Below are positions 49,201 through 59,700 of a stretch of 64,000 nucleotides of DNA, in pieces. The translations under genes and the position numbers were made by a program. This DNA comes from Cydia pomonella (taxonomy: Eukaryota; Arthropoda; Insecta; Lepidoptera; Tortricidae), in NCBI RefSeq assembly GCF_033807575.1, contig NC_084711.1, positions 10,292,001 to 10,356,000 on the forward strand, read 5' to 3'. Under the pieces are notes generated by a model. That model was not told the origin of the DNA, did not search any database, and was given only the letters and a program-made list of their open reading frames with translations. Every line of letters starts with the position of its first letter. The stretch's first letter is position 1.

Positions 49201-50530
49201 ACGTCTAAAAGGGTTGGACCCGAACGCGTGTTTGATCAATAAAATAAAGATAAATCGGATAAAAATATTAAAATTGCGCTGTCAAAATTAGAAACCGTTA
49301 ATGAAAATATCGTGTAAATTAATATACAAGGAGAAATCTCAATGATATGTAAGAGCTCGATGGAGCTCCTTTCTTTTCTTATACACTACATAAGCGTTAT
49401 GCCTACGATTACGATTAAATAAAATGCTATCAATTACAAACTAGCGATCAATTGTTAAATTTTTGAATGAACAGAATGGGAAAGAAAACATTTACGGAAG
49501 TTTGCGAAGCTGTACGCAGCGAGACCGGAACGTAGGAGCGCCCGCGGCGGCGCGAGCTCCAAGCGGCACGTTTACAACGCGTAACATAATTATACTCGAA
49601 CGGGGTACTTACACCGAGGAATCTCTACTACTACCCAAAATAAAGTAAAACATCAAAAAGTACGTAATACATAGGTAACTTTAGAAAAATATGTTTTAAA
49701 ATAACAACCAAGTAGATGGCACCGCATTATATTTGCACCACGAAACATTTCAAAACAGTTCCAATATGGTTAGTTTTGCGCCTGTACCTACTTATAAAAT
49801 AGTTATAAGTTCCTAAAGTAAAATATACTACGTAATAGATAAAAAATCTACTTTCGGTGCTTTAAAAACAATGATTTGTTCAAATGATTAGTAGAAAACT
49901 AAAATGTTACCTAAGTTAGGTAGCTGTAAAAAGAGTTCCTAACTATATTAACAATTTTCAAGAAATGAATAGTTTCAGCCAAATGTTTACACGTAAACTA
50001 ACAAGTCGAAATGCGATTGGGTTTCAATATTTACAATTTTTTCTATGATATGCAAGTGCAAAGCTCACTAAATATCGTTATAACATGAAGTATTTTTCTA
50101 TTGTCAATTACATATTAAGTGTAACATCTACACTAAATAATAACGTACATTATTTACCAATTTAGGTAGGTTCACTCACATGAGCGATAGAGTAAAATAG
50201 GTTTCTTACAAGTATCAAAACCGTCGAATGCATCATTTTAGCTGCTCGCACTTGTATATGCATTACACGAAAACAATAACAGCTGAACTTAATATACTAT
50301 TTGTGTTAGAAAGTTTAATAATGACTTTGGTATCTTGAGCCCGCCCGGGCGGCGGGCGACTATGCTACCCAAGCTTGCTTGTATAGTAACCGGCTAACAC
50401 TATTACTGTTTCCTTAATATATAATAAAATTATGTTTGTACCTTTACAAAGAGAGTCCATTGTCATGTTAGGGCAAAGGAAACGAAGGTAGATCCATATT
50501 CGAGTAAAAAACGTAATTTCTTCCGATGGC
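46200..50530 (-). other. Rbfox1: Probable long 3'UTR of Rbfox (or low-repeat spacer)
   Basis: About 4.3 kb after the stop with no recognisable transposon, no gene and no long open frame, in a window where repeats otherwise occur every 1-2 kb. A candidate poly(A) signal on the minus strand (AATAAA; plus-strand TTTATT at 46,224-46,229) lies near its end; others occur earlier. Rbfox genes often have long 3'UTRs. The extent is inferred, not shown. Confidence 0.4.
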
Positions 50531-50752
50531 TTAATACGGCGCAAATCTGTTGTAGCCGCTTCTGTACACCGCCGTCTGGAAAACAACGATGAAGCAAAGT
50601 TAAAACATGACATATTGTACTAAGCAAATAGTGAATACTCTTAATAACATGGCACTAATTATGATTACGATAACAGCTAGATACTGACCCCATAACCTGT
50701 GACTGGGCCGATGCTGTGGCCTAGGTACGGGTCTGCGTATTCTCTGCCGTAC
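50531..50752 (-). CDS. Rbfox1: Rbfox last two coding exons
   Basis: Exon 50752-50689 encodes GREYADPYLGHSIGPVTGYG, and exon 50575-50531 encodes TAVYRSGYNRFAPY followed by TAA. Both match the conserved C-terminus of the family, and the phases close (1 in, 0 out). Confidence 0.92.
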
Positions 50753-53700
50753 CTGAAAAATAAAATAAAACCATTAAGTAAAATCGCTGTATCACAAAAT
50801 ATAACCAAGATACATTCACTGACATGATTGATACAAATTTGCCCTACCATAGATGAAAATACCAAAGTTTTATTTATTTATTTAAGTTTATTGTGATACT
50901 CACGTGGCTGCGAGAGGCGTGAGCGCGGTGGGCTGCGGCGTGGCGCTGACGGCGGCGGCGGCGGCGCGCGCGGCCGCGCCGTAGTTGGCGGCGGCGGCGG
51001 CCGCGGCCGCGTGCTGCGCCGACGTGAGCGGCGACTTGAGCAGCGGCGCGGCCGCTGCGGCTGCTGCTGCTGCCGCCTACATACACGAAGAGCATCGTTA
51101 GAATGCTTCATGAAAAATCTTCGTGGCTTACCGATACTGTGTTATCAACAACGGCCCAAGTCACGCGTTATTAACGATCTCAGTCAGTCATTCAGATATA
51201 AATATATATATATATATATATTATAGGACATTATTACACAAATTGACTAAGTCCCACAGTAAGCTCAATAAGGCTTGTGTTGAGGGTACTTAGACAACCA
51301 TATATATAATATATAAATATTTATAAATACTTAAATGCATAGAAAACACCCATGACTCCGGAACAAATATCCAAGCTCATCACAAGAATAAATGCCCTTA
51401 CCAGGATTTGAACCCGGGACTATCAGCTTCGTAGGCAGGGTCAATTTATATAGATTTCTATAATTGATATTCGCAACCTAGGGGACGCGGGGAGTGCTTG
51501 TCGTCGATCGGATTAAACTAGGCGATTCGATAACACATTCGTTTTGCATATTGGACATAGGATTCCTTCACCCAGGGTATCTATAGAGTGCTTGTCGTCG
51601 ATCGGATTAAACTAGGCGATTTGATAACACATTCGTTTTGCATATTGGACATAGGATCTATATAGTCACTTGCGGTTGCAACACGTCGCGGAGCGGGCCG
51701 TAGAACATTTAGCTGTTAACTTGAAACCGTAATGATACAAATCTGCAAATGTAACCGACGATTCCGAAACATTTATTGGCTTACTAATTGCGCGAGTTGA
51801 AGCGTTGGTAATAATAATGTCATTCGTCATTGCTTCGATATACTTCCAAACAAACTAACCCAGACCGATTATTCACAATCGTATATCTGGCTGTAGGCAT
51901 CTATCCTCCAACTCTGCAAACCTACACGCCACTTTGATGAACGATCTTAAATATGGTAAGTGAACGAGTGTGTTGAACCTGAGGCTTACTTACTATAATA
52001 ATATTAAGGAGAGTTGATGAAAAAGACCCAAACTTTTTATTTATTAATAACTAGAGCCCGGAATGTTCGCAGCAAAACAAAAGACTGCCGTAATCTTGCT
52101 AGTGTCAATCTTTTATCGATATCGATAGTTGTGTAATAGAAGGAAGTAACGGTCCATCAGTAAAAAAAAAATTAATAATAATTAATAGAATCAGGCGTTA
52201 CTTTGCGGAAATCCATGTTAATTAAAGCAAGAAATATTACTTTTCTAATCCGCGAGAAAATAACGTGTTAGTCAAACAGTGCTAACTCGTTATACTTACT
52301 TGCGTATTTTTACATGCAGTTAATGTTCCCACCCTCCCACCGCAAAAATAAATACGCAAATAAATATAAAAAGAAAGAAAGAAAAAAAAGAGAAAGGATT
52401 GCGTTTGAGTGTTCTAGAACTGTTGGAAATAATTAGGTACAACAATAGGGGGATGATTCTTAACGAACAGTTGAATGTTGCGTCATCGCCGTTATTACGA
52501 ATTTTTCCATCTCACTCACACTTGCACAGTAGGGGGACTGGTCTGGTCAAGGTATAAATATGGCCGACCATTCTAGACAGCTCAGTTACACCAGCTACCC
52601 ACACCGTCCCCAAAATGACGGCCATTCGACCACCCCACCAGTCGGTGGGGAAGCGACCCGCGACAGCCGCCGCAGCCGTGAGGCGGTAGCGGCCCCTCAT
52701 ACCCCCCTGACGGGGGGTATCGACAGATCACTCACTCACTCACGACAGCTCAGTCAGTTGTCGGGTGTCAGACCGTCAACATCTCCAGCATCTCCTGAGG
52801 ATGCCTCGTAGAGAGGCGAAACACGTCTCGAGTTTTGTACTTTTGGTGGTGGGTTGTTATATTTATTTACGTATTTATTTTTGCGGTGGGAGGGTGGGAA
52901 CATTAATTGCATGAAAAAATACGCAGGTAAGTATAACGGGTTAGCACTGTTTGACTAACACGTTATTTTCTCGCGGATTAGCAAAGTAATATTTCTTGCT
53001 TTAATTAAATATTTACTAAAAAAAAATACGTGAAGTTTGTATAAAATTATATAGAAACAAATGCATTTTCTTCACACATGATCCACGTCAGTAGGTACTC
53101 GCAGCAGCACATGATATTTTATTTTATTTGTGATAGTCATAGGAGTATTCGATAATGATTAATTTCTCCCCATTCTCCGTGAGTGAACAGTTTGGTTTAA
53201 CACTATGTTATTACTTTATCTACGCACATATCATACACCCTCTATGATGCCTTCAAAATCCGTAAATAATGGCCAACATTACGATAAACTGTTTTGTTAC
53301 AACAAATTTCTTATCTGTGATGATGTTTTAATTGCTTCATAACTACATCAAAATCGATTTGGTTATGCATTCAAATTGGGAACATCTCTGAAAACAAAAA
53401 ACAATTACATTTGAACCCTATTCTAACATCAGACGAGATGCCTTTTTGTTCGAAATGAAATGTCAGTTGCATACAATTTTGATATACTTATCTCGTATGT
53501 TAGTTTGTATCGAATGATACGGAAATAGGCCCCCGACTCTAGTTTGTATCTGAATTAAAAACAACAAAAACTACAAATGCGTGATATGCGTGAAAAAGTT
53601 TTCATTTGCCGCCATTTGACGTAAAGTTTATCTTTTAATTCGTTTTAAGTATAAAATGAATATGTTTTTTTGTTTTTAAAGTAACTATAGCAAAAGTTTC

Positions 53701-56700
53701 GTGTAAAATGAGCGATAAAAATATTTCGGTGACGCCACCACATATCCGCGAGTTCCGCCAAGAGAGCAACGATGCCCTGTAATTTGGGTTAGTGAATATA
53801 TCATAGAAAGTTTACTTATAATATGTGTGTAGATAAAATAGTGTATGTAACTGTAGTCACGCAGCAGCACAGCTTTCCTGGTAGTCACGCACAGACACAC
53901 CCACTCACTCACATACACAGGCACACACAAACACTAAATTCCCATAAAGGCAAGCAAAATAATAGGCTCGCTCGCTTATGTACTGCATGTAATATTCTTA
54001 TAACACTTTTACGAAATAAATACAATTTAAAATATTTTCATAGGAAAGAAGATTTAATTTGTTCTTGAGAGTGATACTCGTACTCGCAAAATTATAACTT
54101 TATCTACACATTTTAGGAAATTTTCCAGGTTTCAGTTACTATTTTTTTTCTTATTCTCTTTTTCTTTGTATCTTAAAGATCTACAATTTAATTTATATTT
54201 TCAACACACTTGCTCAAAACGACGTTTTTATTCCACCGATTTTTGGCTCATAATCCTAAAGATATTAAACACGCGTGCTTTTTCAGTATATTATAACACT
54301 CGTGCTTTTTCATCAAGTTCACTGTGAGCAAGGCCGTCTACAAGGCAAGTCCGTCAACACGTTCTAACTTTTGAATTTGAAAGCGTTTGCCGGTTTAGCG
54401 TCGAGTTTATGTCTGTTTTTCGTGCTAGTTCTCTCACTCTAAAACAGATGGCGCTGTGACAACGAACTTCAGAGCAATCTGCCTAAACAAGTCATTACGT
54501 GTATGGAACTCGAAGTGATAGTGCGACAGTCTCTGCAAATAAAATTGTAAAAAATAGTTTATCACAAGATTTTGCGCCAGAAATTGACTACGTAAGTAAT
54601 ATAAGACCCGGCTATCTTTATTATGTGTTTAAATTATCAGATATTGGCTTAGTTTTGTAATTATACGTTCCATCATTCATCACATAAAAATTTGGTTAAG
54701 TAGGAAAGTCCGTCTACTATGCACAGGGCAAGTCAGTCATATGAGCAAGACTTTCCTTGAATCAGAGGTTACCAACTGTTAAATGGCTTAAATATTATTT
54801 ATTACGAATTTATAAGGTTACTACAGATAAATCTTTACGACATTGCGTATGATGTTTGTGTTTATTAACAATTTTAATTTCGAAAATAGTAATGTGTCAG
54901 CGCTATGTAACCGAAAATACAAATAAGAAAATACCTATTATGTAAATAAATAAATATTGGCCCCAAACTAAGCAAAGCATATACTATACCAATAGGGGCT
55001 AGGCGACGACATATACAAACTTATAAAGATAAATACATAAAAAAAAACAAACATGACTGGAGGAACAAATATCTGTGTAGATTATACAAACATATGGGAT
55101 TTCAACCCATGATAATCGCCCTCATATGGTATATTATTATACCTATGACACATTTTATTACCCTTTTAACTCCTCTTGAATTTTAGAAGAATGTTTTTCA
55201 GTCATATTACTTGATAGTTTTGAAGATTAAATGCATTGCAGTCATATCAGTTGGTGCGTATTTTTTTATTTCGGAACATTTATTGCACTTATCGTAGTCT
55301 AGGCGGTTTGCTTACACCGTGATACAAGGTTACGCGCCGCGCCAACGCTGTACCGCGCGTGCCACGCCGCTACGTGGCGTGGGTTCTTCGCCTTGCTTAT
55401 CCTGAAAATGTACGTATGTAGGTACTTGTGTTATGGAATTTGATATGCCAATCACTATTCGATTTAAACTTAAACGGTGTTCGTAGTTTAAAATTGCTAC
55501 AACTATAAGTTTATTTATGTAACCCTCTTTGATCTCCGTAAATTTAAAACAACGAGTAAATTTTTAAATTACTATTGGTATTTTATTTGAGAAGTCCAAA
55601 AAATAAGTACGTATAAGTATTTTCCAAAAAAGGTTTACCACCCCATGTACGTAATATATTTACAGGACTTACCTTTGAATAAGAAAAATTGTGTTTATTT
55701 CGAATCTAAGCCCTATATTAACAAGTTTAGAGTACACTTTTCATTGTCTTGTTTCATTCTTTGTAAGGATTCGAATAGGAACATATAAGCACCCATAGTA
55801 TGGCTGATATCGTTACTAGACGGACTTACCTTAAACTACACGGGAAGTCCGTCTACTCGCCGAATTTAAAGAAATACTATTGTTTTTGCTTAATTTATGA
55901 TTAAAATGATCTGTCACTATAGCTTAAGTATTATTTATGAAATTCTTCGTCGTATTTGATTACAAGCGGTTACGTAGTTGAATAATTAATGGAGCTAGAA
56001 TACTCCAACGTAAAAAATAAATAAAGTATGCCGGTCTTGCCCACAGTCACCTTATATTATCCGACTGAGTTAAGAAGGTAAATGATTGCTAATAATATGG
56101 ATGGAGACGGAGCCTTCTTAATTTGGTCGAGTAATACATTTTTTTTAACCAACTATTAGGTTTCAAATGTTAGTTCAAAGAGGTTTTATCACACCAAACG
56201 TAATTTATAGATTAAATTATCTCAACATATTATCGATTTGATCTCCATCCGTCGGATAGAAATACGAAAATATTAGCTGTTACATCTTTTTTATTGGCCG
56301 TTTGTCGATTTCGTTCGCGCCTTTGCCTTGCGCGCGCATTGGAATCGTGCGTAAAAAAAAAAAATACGCGCCAGCCATTTTCCGTATTTTTCATAAAATT
56401 GGAATAGTTTTGCATGTTTTTAGTTTATATATTGACGAAAATGTCATTTTCAAGCATTGAAAACGAGGAACACATAAAATTGACGCTGCCAGTGATACTA
56501 ATAGAGGCAAGAGCCGCGAACGATAGCCTTTTACCATCAAAATCGAGTAAAAAAATTATTGGCGGCATATGAAACTTTTATTCAATGGAAAATCAGCAAA
56601 AACGCCCAGTCTTTCGTGGAAAATGTATTGGTAGCTTACTTCAATGATCTGGCCTACAAGCCCAACACGCTTTGGTGCAATTATTCGATGTTAAAACTGT

Positions 56701-59700
56701 AAACCATCATTTTGAAAAGTGTACTTTTACTGTTTTGACCAAAAATTTTTTTTGTACAGCACAAGTCACAAGTCTACCCACAGATGATATTTTATTTTGT
56801 ATAATTTCCAGGGAGTTCTGTTATTGGCTATGCTTATAAGTACTATGTTTGTTGTATATTATTCATTGCAAACGCTGTAGAACCTCTCAATAAATAAATA
56901 AAATAATTAGGCATTAAACACTCGTGTAATCCTATTAAGAAACTCGCTTCGTTCGCTTCTTAAACCCACACTCGTGTATTTTTATTATGTAGCAGTCACA
57001 TACACTACTATAATACAGTAGGTACCTATGTATAGTTTTGTTTTAGATGGAATAACACATATAAATCATTCCCTTAACTCACCACTTCTTTTGCATATTT
57101 TAAATTAACTGTCAGGAATGATTATGAAATAATATAAATATATCGGCATGATTTTTTTGTATGTAGGTATACTCGAGGTATACTCGATATCGATAAAACA
57201 CCGTTTCTGAAACTAGCAAGATTGCGACAGTATTTTGTTTTGCCGCGAAAATTCCGGGTTCTGTCAATAACACATAAAACGACATTGTGACGTAAAGTAA
57301 CTAAAAGACCATATGGTACCTAACCATTAATATCTAATGTTGACAGTGAGCCCACAAGAAGGCAATACAGGGTAGGGGATCACCCTGTCCCTGTATACAT
57401 CGATTAGAAACCATAAGTTTGGATTCTATGTTTAACCTTTTGAACGCCACGCCTATCGTACGCGGCGCGTAATCGTGAACCTTGTCGGTATGCATGAAGA
57501 TTGATATTGGGCTGTAGCCGCGCGCGTCATATGACGTGTTTGGCGGTCAAAAGGTTTTAACATTACGGTTTGACTGAAGAAATATACATTTCGAATTGAG
57601 AGAATACTTTACCATGTCTACGGCTCGAAGATCACTCACCAGTCACTGTCTCTCGTTGTGAAACTTAAAAGCCCTTAGCTTACATGAGCCACAAAGAAAA
57701 AGCCAGAACGATGCATAATAATAAAGCACTTAAAACCATTTGTAACACAATACGTGGTAAATTACGAATGTCAGTGAGTTTTACACAGTTTTCTAGACAT
57801 GCAGAGTTCGTTTTATAGTCTAATGATGTCATATTTTCTGTAGCAAAAAGCCGACGCTGCTCGCTTATTCCCATTAGTTTATGTTCAGTCGGCGGTGGAA
57901 CTTATTGCATACAACTGCTGGGAATAGCCCAAGCTGCTGAGGGTATTACACGGCAGTCGCTAGTTCTCCCTTACCACACAAGTGAAGAATGTTAGGAAAC
58001 TTGCGAATGCGGTTCGTCGGAATGTGGAGTAGGAACGAAAGGTAAGTGTTGTTGCAGAAAATGAAATAAGGTAATGGAAGAAATAGTCATGCACTATTGA
58101 TTGAAACAGGAATAATTAAATAAAGACAAGAACTATTCAAAGTTTACGATTACTAACATTCTTTTGTAAGTGCTACGTGGTGATGGTTAGCATACTTCGA
58201 TAGTAGCAATTACGACTTTGTGGGCTCAATGTTCTACTCGGAGCATGATAATAATTAGCCTCTGTTCGAGTCAATCCACAGCTGCAGCAAACGCGCAAAA
58301 CTAATTCACCCACCACAGTACCAAAGGAACAAGGATAACTCAACAGCAGCCATCGTCTCGGTTACCACAAACACAATGTGCACCCTCAATATATTACGGT
58401 GGATTACCAACCAATAGGACCATACGAATAAAAAGGAGCAAACAAAATCCCAGCACTCACTCCACAATGGTTTACATCTGACTTATACTAGCGTGGTGGT
58501 AACATGAATCAGGAAGCGATAGAGATACAGATATTGTCGCATATCGATCAAATTGAGCTAGAGGCGTGATCTTTACCTCGGCTGCCGGCTTCGCGGCCTG
58601 TAACAACACATGTATAGGTTCACACAACCTGCCACTCGGTTCGTCTGACGCGGACGCGCCAGAGAGGCCCTTCACACACAACAGATATATATGGCGAAAT
58701 AATGTTCATGTATGTCAAAATAAAACTCATGCAAGTGAATGTGTACCTGAAGTCTGTAGTTGGAGTCAGCCGTCGCAGCTGCAGCTAAGAACGGGTCGTA
58801 ATAAACACTGAAAATTGAAATAAAACATTATTATTTTTTATATCCATCGGCATCGAGCTACCAGCACATTGTAAGAAATAAAGCTATGCTACGTTGTATT
58901 CCATAATATTTCATTCGCTTAGGTTAAATCGTCAGTGTAACTACCTATAAGCCTACGCGAATAGAGTATATTATGTAATTCTAATTCCAAATTAATGTGT
59001 ATATAAACAGTTCTAGTCAGCTTCTCTAATAAACATTGTAATAAAACTATGGTAAAACAGAAGTTATCGCAAAGGCTACTACAAAAGTTAACTACAACAT
59101 CTATAAAATTAAGATCCATATAACAAGAGAAAATACGAGTAATATCTACTTTGAAAGAGTGTGTGAAAATAGTTGCGAAGAGTTGCAATCTACCGTTCAT
59201 GACAGTGCGCTAAGCAAACGTTCCAGTTAGTCGTTAGTTACACTTTCATCGAACGTAAAACACAAACAAGTATGTAAGAGGTTATTTGTAACAATTATTG
59301 TAAACAGTCATACCAGTGGGAGGAAGGATAGGGCGGAGCGGGGAGCAGGGATATTGGACTGGTGGCCTTCAATCAGTGGTGGCGTTTGGGACGGATTGGC
59401 CGGGGTAAATTTGATGTCCTGTTATTGTAAAGTGCAATTAAACCAATAATCAAGGATTATACTTTTTTCGATATGCCATTATACGATTATGATCTTTAAC
59501 ATTCTCATTGCGAGAAAAACTCTTAACATAGATGCATTGATAGATAGAACTTTTTGTGGCAGTGTGTCATGTAAAATAATTTTAAAGATATAGTTTTGTT
59601 AAAAAAATAAATAAGAGGAGCAGGAAGGGGGAAGGACAGGTTAGTGTTATGTGAGCGGTGCAGGTGGCGGGTGCGGTGCGGTGCGGTGAGTACTCACTGT

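Larger units (their letters stand above)
52218..53008 (+). mobile_element. Inverted-repeat element with internal promoter and hammerhead-like fold
   Basis: The arms 52,218-52,370 and 52,857-53,008 are near-perfect reverse complements (landmarks TTAATTAAAGCAAGAAATAT at the outer edge and GTTCCCACCCTCCCACCGC inside). The ~490-bp centre holds an AAAG-rich tract, a TATA box with initiator at 52,553-52,587 and a hammerhead-like motif at 52,795-52,827. No reverse transcriptase is present. Hammerhead motifs are known from Penelope-like elements and retrozymes, so a non-autonomous relative of one of these is a reasonable guess. The assignment is inference. Confidence 0.55.
53009..58576. other. Rest of the large Rbfox intron
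   Basis: AT-rich. Recognised items are the candidate exon at 55,316-55,401, the Crypton-like remnant at 56,441-56,705, repeat B at 57,180 and the MITE at 57,432. The phrase AGTCCGTCTAC recurs at about 54,705 and 55,846 and may mark a further diverged repeat. A weak SINE-like stretch lies at 54,960-55,140. Two TGCATG sites on the transcript strand occur at about 57,795 and 58,089. Confidence 0.5.

Noticed and set aside
50874..51226. Arg/Pro-rich open frames on both strands
   Set aside because: Other-frame shadows of the Rbfox Ala-rich exon.
52560..52811. 83-codon frame inside the inverted-repeat element as a protein gene
   Set aside because: Its ATG overlaps the TATA box and lies upstream of the predicted start; no domain recognised.
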